Assembly: GCF_035594125.1 (NCBI RefSeq)
Contig: NC_087168.1
Location: 6,830,501 to 6,894,500 of the forward strand
Reading direction: 5' to 3'
DNA: 64,000 bases
From: Scylla paramamosain
Lineage: Eukaryota; Arthropoda; Malacostraca; Decapoda; Portunidae
The notes beneath the pieces are model-generated. The model worked only from the letters and a program-made list of their open reading frames with translations, was not told the origin of the DNA and did no database searches. Below, piece after piece: positions 14,201 to 26,565 of this stretch; within the stretch, counting starts at the first letter, position 1, and each line of letters opens with the position of its first letter. Made by a program: the position numbers and the translations under genes.

Positions 14201-15125
14201 TACATTGGAGGAAAACGAATTTTTACCAAGAACTTGCATTTATGTGTTTTTGAGCTCCTTATATACCAAAACACTAAAAAGCATGCTAAACACTCTTTAT
14301 GGTGAAACAGAATAACATTACCAAAAACATGTATTTTGAGTGTTTTTGATCATGTTACCAATAAAAACGCTTAAATAAATGCAAAGAACACTATTTTTGG
14401 GAAACGAAAGGAGATTACGAGAAACGAGTATTATGAGTGTTTTTAAGTTCATTAATTACCAAAAAGCTAAAAGCCACAAATAACTCTCTTTATTGAGAAA
14501 CAATAAATAAGTAAATAATAAAAAATACAGTATTTTTTTCTATCTTATTCATCTTCACAGGTACCGAAATGCCAAAATTCGGGCAAATTTCAGGAAATTA
14601 TGTGAAATAAGAACATTATCAAAAAATTTAAATTTAGCTTTTTTTTCGAACTTTTAAGTACCAAACCCCTAAAGTGCATGCAAAGCCACCTATATGGGGA
14701 AATTAAACGTATTTGCCAGAAAACGGTCATATGAGTATTTTTCAGCATGTTAGGAACCAACACGATAAATAACATGGAAGTCAATCTATATGGGAATCCA
14801 AAAGAAAAATAACTAAAAACGTGTCTTTTCGGTGTTTTACGTAGAAAAACGCTAAAACGGATGTAAACCAACCAATATGAAGAAATAAAATAACATTAAG
14901 AAAAAGGTATATATTTTAAGTGCTTTTGAAATTGTTACCTACAAAAAACGCGAAAATGGATGGAAAGCACTCTATATTGGGAAGCAAAAGGACATTACGA
15001 AAAACGTGTATAATGAGTGTTTTATAGTTTCACAAGAACTACAAGGTAAAAAACGCAAAAACTCGTGTATATTGAGAAGTTTCTTACATTCCAAAATGCT
15101 GAAACTCTGGAACAACACTCTTAAT
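11300..15125. repeat. Arm of a collinear inverted duplication (partner 32.5-36.4 kb)
   Basis: Coordinates of matching points add up to nearly the same number, as expected for an uninterrupted inverted copy: 12,372 and 35,283; 13,464 and 34,195; 13,960 and 33,650; 14,560 and 33,079; 15,110 and 32,540 (sums 47,610-47,659). Shared oddities include the actctggaacaacac variant (15,100) against gttgttccagagt (32,530), and cttcacaggtacc (14,554) against ggtacctgtgaag (33,079). Confidence 0.78.
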
Positions 15126-15550
15126 TAGGATCTCACTCTATATGGGAATCCAAAACAAAGTTACTAAAAACGTGTCTTCTCAGTGTTTTATGTAGAAAAA
15201 CGTTAAAACGGATGCAAACTAACCAATATCAGGAAATAGAAAAACGTTACCAAAAATGTATATTTTGAGTGTTTTTGAGCTTTTTACCTACAAAAACGCG
15301 AAAATTGATGCAAAGTACTCTATATTGGGAAACAAAAGGACATTGCAAGAAAAGTGTATAATGAGTGTTTTATAGTTCAAAAGAACCACAAAGCAAACAA
15401 CGCAAAAAATCGTGTATATGGAGAGATTTCTTAGATACCAAAATGCTGAAACTCATGAATAATACTCTTCAATAAGAAACAGAATAACTTTACTAAATGC
15501 ATGTATTTTGAGTGCTTTTCAGATTCTTAGTTACCAAAAACCTCAAAATC

Positions 15551-18210
15551 AATCAAAATCAAAATACATATTTTTGGTAATGTTACTCTGTTTCTCCATA
15601 ATGGGTGTTTTACATGCGTTTTTGCGTTTTGGTATGTAAGGAGTTAGAAAAAAAAACACTTAAAGGCAAGTTCTTCGTAAAGATTGGTTTTATACCCAAT
15701 TTTTATATATAAGTTATGTGATTTTTCTGCTTTTTAGTGCTTTGTTACATATCATGATCAAAAACACTTAAAAGACATTTTTCTGGTAATGTCATTTAAG
15801 CGTTTTTATTGGAAATATGATCAAAAACACTCAAAATACATGTTTTTGGTAATGTTATTATGTTTCACCATAAAGTGTATTTCGCATGCGTTTTAGTGTT
15901 TTTGTATATAAGGAGCTCAAAAAAAAAATTAAAGGCAAGTTCTTATTAAAAATTGGTTTTATTCCAATGCAATGTGATTGCCCAGCCCAGCTTTTCAGTG
16001 CTTCTTTGCCTAACACGCTCAAAAACACTCAAAAGACATTTTTCTGGTAATGTCATTTTTTTCCCACATAAAGCTGGTTTCGCATGCAATTTGGGGTTTT
16101 GGTAACTAAGAATGTGAAAAGCACTCAAAATACACACATTTAGTAAGATTGTTCTGTTTCTCAATTAAGAGAGTTGTTCATGAGTTTCAGCATTTTGGTA
16201 TCTAAGAAACTTCTTCATATACACTAGTTTTTGCATTTTTTGTCTTATGGTTCTTTTGAACTATAAAACACTCATTATATACTTTTCATGCAATGTCCTT
16301 TTCTTTCCCATTATAGAGTCCTTTGCATCAATTTTCGTGTTTTTTATAGGTAACAAGCTCAAAAACACTCAAAATATACCTTTTTGGTAATGTTTTAATC
16401 TATTTCTTTATATTGGTTTTGTTTGCATCCGTGTTAGCGTTTTTCTACGTAAAACACTGAGAAGACACGTTTTCAGTAATTTTGTTTTGAATTCCCATAT
16501 AGAGTGAGTGCCTAACATGCTGAACAACACTCAAAAGAGAGATTTCTGATAAGGTCGTTTAATTTCCTCATATAGGAGGCTTTGCATGCACTTTAGGGTT
16601 TGGTATATAAAAAAGCTAAAATTAACTTTTTTGGTAATATTCCTTTATCACATAATTGCCCAGAATTTTGGCATCTCGGTACCTATGAAGATGAATAACA
16701 AAAAAAAATCCTATTTATTTTATTTTTTTATTTTTTATTTTCTAAATAAAGAGTGTTATTTGTGAGTTTTAGCTTTTTGGTACTTAAGGAACTAATAAAA
16801 ACACTCATAATACACGTTTCTCGTAATGTCCTTTTGTTTCCCAAACATAATGTTCTTTGCATGTACTTAATCTTTTTATAGATAACATGATCAAAAACAC
16901 TCAAAATACATGTTTTTGGTAATGTTATTCTGTTTCTCCATAAAGTTTGTTTTTCATGCGTTTTAGCGGTTTGGTATATAAGGGGTTAAAAAACACTTAA
17001 AGGCAAATTCAAAGGCAAAACTGGTTTTATTCTCATGTAATGTGATCGTTCTGCTTCTTAGTGCTTTGTTGCATATCACGCTCAAAAACACTCAAAAGGC
17101 ACCTTTCTGGTAATGTATTTTTTTCCCAAATGAAGCTAGTTTCGTATGTATTTTGGCATTTTTGTAACTAAGAATGTGAAAAACACTTAAAATACACAAT
17201 TTGGTAAGGTAGTTCTGTTTATCGATTAAAAGTGTTATTCATGCATTTCATCATTTTGGTATGTAAAAATTTCTCTATATACACGAGTTTTTGCGTTTAT
17301 TGCCTTGTGGTTCTTTTAAAACTATAAAACATTCATTATACACGTTTCTCGTAATGTCCTTTTGTTTCCTAATATAGAGTGCTTTACATCCATTTTTGCA
17401 TTTTTTGTAGGTAATAAGCTCAAAAACACTCAAAAAATATCTTTTTGGTAATGTTATTCTATTTCTTCATATAGGATGGTTTGTATCCGCTTTAGCGTTT
17501 TCTACGTAAAACAGTGAAAAGACACGTTTTCAGTAATTTTGTTTTGGATTCACATATTGACTGATTTTCATATTATTTATCATATTGGTGCCTAACATGT
17601 TGAAAAATATTGAAAAGACAGGTTTCTGGTAAAGTCGTTTAACTTCCCTATATAGGTGGCTTTGCATGCACTTTAGGTTTTGGTACATAACAATGAGAAA
17701 AAAAAAAGCTATAACTAACTTTCATGATAATGTTCTTTTTTTCACATAAATTCCCTGAATTTTGGCAGAATTTTGGCAATTCGGTACCTATAAAGATGAA
17801 AAACAAAAAAAAAATTCCATTTTTTTATTTTATTTTTTTATTTATTTATTTTTTTCTAAAGAGTGTTATTTGTCTGTTTTAGCTTTTTTGGTACTGAAGG
17901 AACTTAAAAATCACTCATAATACACGTTTCTCGTAATGTTCTTTCGTTTCCCAAACATAAGGTTCTTTGCATTTATTAAAGCGTTTTTTTTAGATAACAT
18001 GATCAAAAACACTCAAGATACATGTATTTGGTAATGTTATTCTGTTTCTCCATGAAATGTATTTTGCATGCGTTTTAGCGTTTTGTTATGTAAGGAGCTC
18101 AAAAACATTTAAAGCCCAGTTCTTGGTAAAATTTGGTTTTATTTCCATGTAATGTGATTGCCCTGGCTTTTAGTGCTTTATTGCGTAACACGCTCAAAAA
18201 CACTGAAAAG
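15551..18210 (-). repeat. HOR satellite, minus-oriented; left part of duplication copy A
   Basis: Orientation flips between 15,540 and 15,560 through a short scrambled stretch with repeated tcaaaat motifs; to the right the units read s10, s1, s2 and so on. The s8 landmark is at 16,678 and 17,783. The private s2-to-s10 join 'gtcatttaagcg' at 15,793 is shared with 27,066. From about 15,560 the sequence follows 26,852 onward (copy B), but one whole HOR unit of about 1,130 bp is absent at about 16,660. No gene is visible. Confidence 0.88.
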
Positions 18211-21200
18211 ACATGCAAAGCCTCCCATATGAGGAAATTAAAGACGTTACCAGAAATCTGTCTTTTGGGTGTTTTTCAGCATGTTAGGCACCAAAACGAT
18301 AAATAATAAGGAACTCACTCTATGTGGGAATCCAAAAGAAAATTACTGAAAACGTGTCTTCTCAGTGTTTTACGTAGAAAACATTTTGAGAAAAGTGTAT
18401 AATGAATGTTTTATAGTTCAAAAAATCCAAAAGGCAAAAAACGCAAAAACTCGTGTAAATGCTGAAACTCATGAATAACACTCTTAATTGAGAAACAGAG
18501 CAACCTTACTAAATGCGTGTCAAAAACACTAAAAGGCAAGTGCTTCGTAAAAGTTGGTTTTATTCCCATGTAATGTGATTGCCCTGCGTTTTAGTGCTTT
18601 ATTGCCTAACACGCTCAAAAACACCCAAAGACACTTTTCTGGTAATGTCATTTTTTTCCCACATAAAGCTAGTTTCGCATGGAATTTGGGGTTTTGGTAA
18701 CTAAGAATGTAAAAAAAACACTCAAAATACACGCATTTAGTAAGGTTGTTCTGTTTCTTAATTAAGAGTGTTATTCATGAGTTTAAGTATTTTGGTATCT
18801 TAGAAACTTCTACATACAGTCGAGTTTTTGCGTTTTTTGCCTTGTCATTCTGGTAAACTATAAAACACTCATTATACACGTTTCTCATTATGTCCTTTTT
18901 TTTTCCTTATATAGAGTGCTTTGCATCCATTTTCGAGTTTCTTTTTATGTAACAAGCTCAAAAAAAAACAAAATATACTTTTTTGGTAATATTATTCTAA
19001 TCCTTCATATTGGTTGGTTTCCCTCCGTTTTAGCGTTTTTCTACGTAAATCTTTTAAAAGACACGTTTCCAGTAATTTTGTTTTGGATTTCCATATAGAG
19101 TGACTTTCATATTATTTAACGTTTTGGTTCCTAACATGCTTTTTGGTGCCTTTTGCTTCCCAATATAGAGTGCTTTCCATCCATTTTCGCGTTTTTTGTA
19201 GGTAACAATTTCAAAAACACTCAAAATATACCTTTTTGGTAATGTTATTCTATTTCTTCATTTTGGTTAGTTTGCATCCGTTTTAGCGTTTGGTATATAA
19301 AAAACACCGAAAAGACACATTTTCAGTAATTTTGTTTTGGATTCCCATATAGATTGACTTCCTTGGGTTTTATCATGTTGGTTCCTAACATGCAGAAAAA
19401 CACTCATAAGACAGTTATCTGGCAAACACGTTTAATTTCCCCATATAGGTGGCTTTTCATGCACTTTAGGGGTTTGGTACATAACAGTCCGAAAAAAAAG
19501 CAAAATTTAACTTTTTTGATAATGTTTTTTTTTATATAATTTCCTGAACTTTGCCCGAATTTTGGCACCTCGTTACCTGTGAAGATTAATAAGAATGAAA
19601 AAAAAATCGTATTTTTTTATTTACTTTTTTTTCTCAATAAAGAGTGTAATTTATGGCTTTTAGCTTTTTCGTACTTAGTTAACTTAAAAACAATAATAAT
19701 ATACGTTTCTCGTAATGTCCTTTCATTTCTCAAAAATAAGGTTCTTTGCATATATTTAAGCGTTTTTATTGGTAACATGATCAAAACACTGAAAATACAT
19801 GTTTTTGGTAATGTTATTCTGTTTCACAATAAAGAGTGTTTTATATGCGTTTTAGTGTTTTGGTATATAAGGAGCTAAAAAACACATAAATGCAAGTTCT
19901 TGGTAAAAATTCGTTTTCCTCCAATGTAATGTGATTGCCCTTCTTTTTAGTGCTTTATTTTCTATCACGCTCAAAAACACTCAAAAGACACTTTTCTGGT
20001 AAAGTCTTTTTTTTCCCACATATCTATTTTCGCATGCAATTTGGGGTTTTGCTAAGAATGTGAAAAGCACTCAAAATACACGCATTTATTAAGGCTGTTC
20101 TGTTTCTAAATTAGGAATGTTATACATAAGTTTCAGCATTTTTGTATCTAGGAAACCTCTCCATATACATGAGATTTTGCGTTTTTTGCCTTGCGGTTCT
20201 TTTGAACTATAAAACACTCATTATACACTTTTCTTGCAATGTCCTTTTTATTTCCCAATATAGAGTGCTCTGCATCAATTTTCGCATTTTTTGTAGGTAA
20301 CATGCTCAAAAACACTCAAAATATATTTTTTTAGTAACGTTTTTCTATTTCTTGATATTGATTTTGGCGTTTTTTTTTACGTAAAACACTGTGAAGACAC
20401 GTTTTCAGTAGCTTTTTTTTGGATTCCCATATAGACTGAGTTCCTTATTATTTATCGTTTTGGTGCCTAACATGCTAAAAAACACTCAAAAGACATAGTT
20501 CTGCTAAGGTCGTTTAATTTCCTCATATAGGAGTCTTTGCATGCACTTTAAGGTTTGGTACATAACAGTCCGAAAAAAAAACTGTAAATTAACTTTTTTG
20601 ATAATACTCTTTGATCATATGATTGCCCTGAATTTTTCCAGAATTTTGGCATCTCGGTACCTATGAATATGAATAACAAAAAAAAAAAAAAAATCCTATT
20701 TTTTTTATATTTTTATTTTTTATTTTCTAAAAAAAGAGTGTTATTGGTGGGTTTTAGCTTTTTGGTACTTAAGGAACTTAAAAAAAAAACACTCATAATA
20801 CACGTTTCTCGTAATATCCTTTTGTTTCCCAAACATAATGTTCTTTGCATGTAATTAACCGTTTTTATAGATAACAATATCAAAAACACTCAAAATACAT
20901 GTTTTTGTTAATGTTGTTTTTGTATGCGTTTTAGCGGTTTGGTATATAAGGACATCAAAAACACTTAAAGGCAAGTTTTCGGTATAAATTGGTGTTATTC
21001 CAATGTAATATTATTAGAGTGCTTTGCATCAATTTTCGCGTTTTTTTGTAGGTAACAAGCTCAAAAACACTCAAAATATACCTTTTTGGTAATGCTTTTC
21101 TATTTCTTGATATTGGTAGGTTTGCATCCGTTTTAGCGTTTTTTGTACGTAAAAGAAAGAAAAAACACGTTTTCAGCAATTTTGTTTTGGATTCTCATAT

Positions 21201-22330
21201 AGAGTGAGTTCCTTATTATTTATCGTTTTGGTGCCTAACATGCTGAAAAACACTCAAAAAACAGATTTCTGGTAAGGTCGTTTAATTTCGTCATATAGGA
21301 GTCTTTGCATGCACTTTAGGGTTTGGTACATAACAGTCCGATAAAAAGCTAAAATTTTCTTTTTTGATCATTTTTGTTTTAACATATAATAGTCCTGAAT
21401 TTTCCCAGAATTTTGGCATCTCGGTACCTATGAAGATGAATAACAAAAAAAAAAACGTATTTTTTTATTTTCTTACTTTTTTTTCTAAATAAAGAGTGTT
21501 ATTTGTGGGTTTTAGCTTTTTGGTACTTAAGAAACTTAAAAACACTCATAATACACGTTTCTCGAAATGTCCTTTCGTTTCCTGCACATAACACTTACAA
21601 TATACACATTTCTCGTAATGTCCTCTCGTTTCTTAAACATAAGGTTTTTTGCATATATTTTAAGCGTTTTTATAGATTACATGATAAAAAACACTCAAAA
21701 TATATGTTTTTGGTAATTTTATTTTCTTTCTTCATAAAAAGTGTTTTGCATGCGTTTTAGCGTTTTCGTATGTAATTAGCTCAAAAACACTTAAAGGCAA
21801 GTTCTTGGTAAAAGTTGTTATTATTCCCATGTAATGTGATTCCCCTGCTTTTCAGTGCTTTATTGCCTAACAGACTGAAAAACACTCAAAAGACAATTTT
21901 CTGGTAATATCATTTTTTTCCCACATAAAGCTAGTTTTGCATGGAATTTGGGGTTTTGGTAACTAAGAATGTGAAAAAAACTCAAAACACAGGCATTTAC
22001 TAAGGTTGTTCTATTTCTTAATTAAAAGTGTTATTCATGAGTTTCAGCATTTTGGTATGTAAGAAACTTTTCTAATACACACATTTGGTAAGGTATTTCT
22101 GTTTCAAAATTAAAAGTGTTATTGATGAGTTTCAGGTTTTTGGTATGTAAGAAACTTCTTTATGTACACGAGTTTTTGAGTATTTTACCTTGTGGTTCTT
22201 GTCAAACTATAAAACACTCATGCACGTTTCTCGTAATGTCCTCTTCTTTGCCAATATAAAGTGCTTTCCATCAATTTTTGCTTTTTTTGTAGGTAAGAAG
22301 CTCAAAAACACATCAAAATATATCTTTTTG
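15560..22330. repeat. Segmental duplication copy A
   Basis: This copy matches copy B (26,852-36,190) through shared private variants: the gtcatttaagcg join (15,793 and 27,066), the inverted microblock, cttgggttttatc (19,354 and 31,760), ctaggaaacctctcc (20,150 and 33,668), the ggtataaattggtgtt variant (20,980 and 34,510) and tttctaatacacacatttgg (22,070 and 35,880). It is shorter than B by two HOR units and one 340-bp piece. It begins at the orientation flip near 15,550. Confidence 0.82.
18211..18520 (+). repeat. Inverted microblock, copy 1
   Basis: A 310-bp island in opposite orientation to its flanks. The left join is s2 running into reversed s8 (gaaaagacatgcaaagcc); the right join is reversed s3 running into s1 (aaatgcgtgtcaaaaacac). 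The same two joins recur at 30,636-30,945 and 60,408/63,875, so the block was inverted once and then duplicated with its surroundings. Copies 1 and 2 share two internal deletions (after tacgtagaaaa, and after actcgtgta) that copy 3 lacks, so they are sister copies. Confidence 0.88.
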
Positions 22331-25300
22331 ATAATGTTATTCTATTTCTCCATATTCGTTGGTTTGCATCCGATTTAGCATTTTTCTACGTAAAACACTG
22401 AAAAGACACTTTTTCAGTAATTTTGTGATGGATTCCCACATTTAGTGACTTCCATATTATTTATCGTTTTGGTGCCTAACATGCTGAAAAAAAAAACAGA
22501 AAAGACAGGTTTCTGGTAAGGTCGTTTAATTTCCCCATATAGGTGGCTTTGGATGCACTTTAGGGTTTGGTACATAACAGTCCGAAAAAAAAGCTAAAAT
22601 TTACTCTTTTTCATAATGTTCTTTTTTCACATAATTTCCCTGAATTTTGGCAGAATTTTAGAATCTCGGTACCTATGAAGATGAATATAAAAAAATCCTA
22701 TTTTTTTTTATTTATTTATTTATTTTTTCCCTATAAAGAGTGTTATTTGTGGGTTTTAGCTTTTTGGTACTTAAAGAACTTAAACACTCATAATACACGT
22801 TTCTCGAAATGTCCTTTCGTTTCCTGAACATAAGATTCTTTGCATGTATTTAAGCGTTTTTATAGGTAACATGATCAAAAACACTCAAAATACAAGTTTT
22901 TGGTAATGTTATTCTGTTTCTAAATAAAGGTTGTTTTGCATGCGTTTTAGCGTTTTGGTATATAAGGAGCTCAAAAACACTTAGAAAAAACACTTGGTAA
23001 AAGTTGATTTTATTCCCATGTAATGTGATTGCCCTGCTTTTTAGTGCTTTATTGCCTATCATGCAAAAAAAAAAAAAAAAAAAACACTTAAAAGATATTT
23101 CTGGTAATGTCATTTTTTTTCCCACATAAAGCTACTTTCACATAAAATTTGGGGTTTTGGTAACTGAGAATGTGAAAAACACTCAAAATACACGCATTTG
23201 GTAAGGTTGTTCTGTTTCTTAATTAATAGTGTTATTCAGGAGTTTCACCATTTTGGTATCTAAGGAACTTCTCCATATATACGAGTTTTTGCCTTGTGGT
23301 TCTTGTGAAACTATAAAACACTCATTATGCAAGTTTCTCGTAATGTCCTTTTGTATCTCAATATAGAGTGCTTTTTATCCATTTTCGCGTTTTTTGTAGA
23401 TAAGAAGCTCAAAAACACTGAAAATATACCTTTTTTGGTAATGTTATTCTATTTCTTTATATTCGTTGGTTTGCATTTGTTTTAGCGTTTTTCTACGTAA
23501 AACACTGAAAAGACACTTTTTCAGTAATTTTGTGATGGATTCCCATATTGAATAACTTCCATATTATATATCGTTTTGGTGCCTAACATGCTGAAAAACA
23601 CTCAAAAGACAAGTTTCTCGTAAAGTCGTTTAATTTCCTCATATACGTGGCTTTGCATGCACTTTAGGGTTTGGTACATAACAGTCCGAAAAAAAAAAAG
23701 CTAAAATTAAATTTTTTTCATAATTTTTTTTCACATAGTTTTCCTGAATTTTGCCAGAATTTTGGCATCTTGGTACCTATGAAGATGAATAACAAAAAAA
23801 ATAAATAAATTCCTATCTTTTTATTCATTTATTTATTTATTTTTCTATAAACAGTGTTATTCATGGGTTTTAGCTAAATGGTACTTAAAGAACTTAAAAA
23901 CACTCGTAATACATGTTTCTCGAAATGCCCTTTAATTTCCCAAACATAAGGTTCTTTGCATGTATTTAAGAGTTTTTATAGGTAACATGATCAAAAACAC
24001 TCAAAATACATGTTTTTGGTAATGTTATTCTCTTTCTCCATAAAGGGTGTTTTGCGTTCGTTTTAGCGTTTTGGAATATAAGAAGCTCAAAACCACTTAA
24101 AGGCAAGTTGTTAGTAAAAGTTAGTTTTACATCCATGTAATGTGATTGCCCTGCTTTTTAGTGTTTTATTTTCTATCAAGCTAAAAAAAAAAACACTTAA
24201 AAGACACTTTTCTGGTAATGTCATTTTTTTTCCCACATAAAGCTACTTTCACATAGAATTTGGGGTTTTGGTAACTAAGAATGTGAAAAACACTCAAAAT
24301 ACACGCATTTGGTAAGGTTGTTCTGTTTCTCAATTGATAGTGTTATTCAGGAGTTTCAGCATTTTGGTATCTAAGAAACTTCTCCATATATATGAGTTTT
24401 TGCGTTTTTAGCCTTGTGATTCTTGAGAATCTATAAAACACTCATTATACACGTTTCTCGTAATGTCCTTTTGTCAACCAATAGAGAAAGAGAAAAAAAC
24501 CACAAAAGACAGATTTCTCGTAAAGTCGTTTAATTTCTCCATATAGTTGGCTTTGCATGCACTTCATGGTTTGGTACATAACAGTCCGAAAAAAAAGATA
24601 AAATTAACTTTTTAGATAATGTTCTTTTTGCACATAATTTCCCTGAATTTTGCCAGAATTTTGGCATCTCAGTAGCTATGAAGAAGAATAACAAAAAAAA
24701 AAAAAGAATCCTATTCTTTAATTATTTCTTTATTTTTTCTCTATAAAGAGGTTTTAGCTTTTTGGTACTTATGGAACTTAAAAACACACATAATACACGT
24801 TTTTCATAATGTCCTTTCGTTTCCCAGACATAGGGATCTTTGCATGTATTTAAGCGTTTTTATAGGTAACATGATCAAAAATACTCAAAATAAATGTTTT
24901 TGGTAATGTTAATCTGTTTCTCCATAAAGGGTGTTTTGCATGTGTTTTAGCGTTTTGGTATATAAGGAGTTAAAAAACACTTAAATGTTGGTTTTATTCC
25001 CATGTAATGTGATTGCCCTCCTTTTTAGTGCTTTATTGCCTAACTCTCACAAAAACCCTCAAAAGATACTTTTCTGGTAATGTCATTTTTTTTCCCACAT
25101 AAAGCTAGTTTCGTATGCAATTTGGTGTTCTAGTAACTAAGAATGTGAAAAACACTCAAAATGCACTCAATTAGTAATGTTATTCTGTTTCTTAATTAAG
25201 AGTGTTATTCAGGAGTTTCAGCATTTTGGTATCTAAGAAACTTCTCCATATATACTAGTTTTTGCGTTTTTTGGTTCGTGGTTCTTGTGAAACTATAAAA

Positions 25301-26166
25301 TACTCATTATCCACGTTTCTCGTGATGTCTTTTTATTTCCCAATATAGAGTGCTTTGCATCCATTTTCACGTTTTTTTTTTGTTGGTCACAAGCTCAAAA
25401 ATACTTAAAATATACCTTTTTGGTAATGTTATTCTATATCTTCATATTGTTCTGTTTCCATCCGTTTTAGCGTTTTTTACGTAAAACACTGAAGAGACAC
25501 GTTTTCAGTAATTTTGTTTTGGATTCCCATATAGAGTGACTGCCATATTATTTATCGTTTTGGTACCTAATATGCTGAAAAACATTCCAAAGACAGTTTG
25601 TAAAGTCGTTTAATTTCCCCATATAGATGGCTTTGCATGCACTTTAGGGTTTGGTACAATACAGTCCGAAAAAAAAAGCTAAAATTAACTTTTTCGATAA
25701 TGTTCTTTTATCCACATAATTTCCCTGAATTTTAACAGAATTTTGGCATCTCGGTACCTCTGAAGATGAATAACAAAAAAAATAAATTATTTTCTTTTAT
25801 TTTATTTATTTATTTTTATTTATTTATTTATTTTTTTTTTTTTTTTGTTTCTTCATAAAGAGTGTTATTTGTGGGTTTTAACTTTTTGGTATTTAAGTAA
25901 CTTAAAAACACTTATAATACACGTTTCTCGTAATATCCTTTCGTTTTTCAAACAGGATTCTTTGCATGTATTTAAGCGTTTTTATTGGTAACACGATCAA
26001 AAACACTCAAAATACATGTTTTTTGTAATGTTTTTGTTTTTCTCCATAAAGGATTTTTTGGTTTTAGCTTTTTGGTATGTAAGGAGCTCAAAAATATTTA
26101 ACGGCAAGTTCTTGGTAAAATTTGGTTTTATTCCCATGTAATGTGATTGCCCTGGCTTTTAGTGCT
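18521..26166 (-). repeat. HOR satellite, minus-oriented; rest of duplication copy A and beyond
   Basis: The s8 landmark or its variants lie at 19,574 (gttacc type), 20,656, 21,423, 22,668, 23,772, 24,671 and 25,753. Up to about 22,330 the block follows copy B (30,946-36,190), with one HOR unit missing near 19,750-19,830 and about 340 bp missing at about 21,010 (join aatattattagagtgc). A small local duplication of the ctcgtaatgtcc segment lies at 21,560-21,640. After 22,330 the sequence diverges from B. At 24,465-24,510 a join skips sub-repeats between s4 and s7. No gene is supported. Confidence 0.88.
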
Positions 26167-26463
26167 AATAACATTACCAAAAACATGTATTTTGAGTGTT
26201 TTTTTTATCATATTTCCAATAAAAACGCTTAAATGACATTACCAGAAAAATGTCTTTTAAGTATTTTTGAGCGTTATATGCAACAAAGCACTAAAAAGCA
26301 GAAAAATCACATAACTTGGGTATAAAACCAACTTTTACGAAGAACTTGCCTTTAAGTGTTTTTTTTTAACTCCTTACATACCAAAACGCTAAAACGCATG
26401 TAAAACACCCTTTATGGAGAGCAAGGCAACCTATATGGAAAAATTACTCGACTTTACCAGAAA
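26167..26463 (+). repeat. Inverted microblock forming the left arm of a palindrome
   Basis: At 26,166 a minus s2 (tttagtgct) switches directly to plus s10 (aataacattacc). The block 26,168-26,420 is the reverse complement of about 26,884-27,137, including the private 's2-to-s10' join (aaatgacattaccag), so it was copied from the sequence a few hundred bp to its right. It ends in the palindrome described separately. Confidence 0.85.
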
Positions 26464-26565
26464 AACATTGAAAAAAATTGAAAACATTGAACATTGAAAA
26501 AGAAAAACATTGAAAAGACAGGTTTCTGGTAAAGTTGAGTAATTTTTCCATATAGGTGGCTTTGC
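26421..26565. repeat. Near-perfect palindrome with 43-bp arms
   Basis: The left arm 26,421-26,463 and right arm 26,523-26,565 are reverse complements at 40 of 43 positions by hand count. The 59-bp loop 26,464-26,522 is built of slipped copies of acattgaaaa. This looks like the turning point of a fold-back or template-switch event that made the inverted segment to its left. Confidence 0.85.

Larger units (their letters stand above)
1..15546 (+). repeat. HOR satellite array, plus-oriented block
   Basis: Continuous satellite in which s10 to s1 run in reverse-complement order. The s8 landmark (cataggtaccgagatgcc or variants) appears near 649, 1637, 2731, 3829, 4734, 6717, 7681, 8717, 9275, 10374, 12372, 13464 and 14560. 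Full units repeat every 1,092-1,099 bp; shorter spacings reflect missing sub-repeats. Visible internal joins that skip sub-repeats lie near 4,110 (s6 to s4), 5,625 (s10 to s8), 9,350 (s8 to s4), 9,725 (s10 to s4), 11,190 (s1 to s9) and 15,128 (s3 to s7). Poly-A and poly-T runs sit in the s8 slot of each unit. No gene is supported; open frames of 60-127 codons here are translations of the satellite. Confidence 0.93.

Noticed and set aside
1..15546. CRISPR-like array because of regularly spaced repeats
   Set aside because: The period consists of diverged related sub-repeats without constant repeats and unique spacers, in a eukaryotic context.
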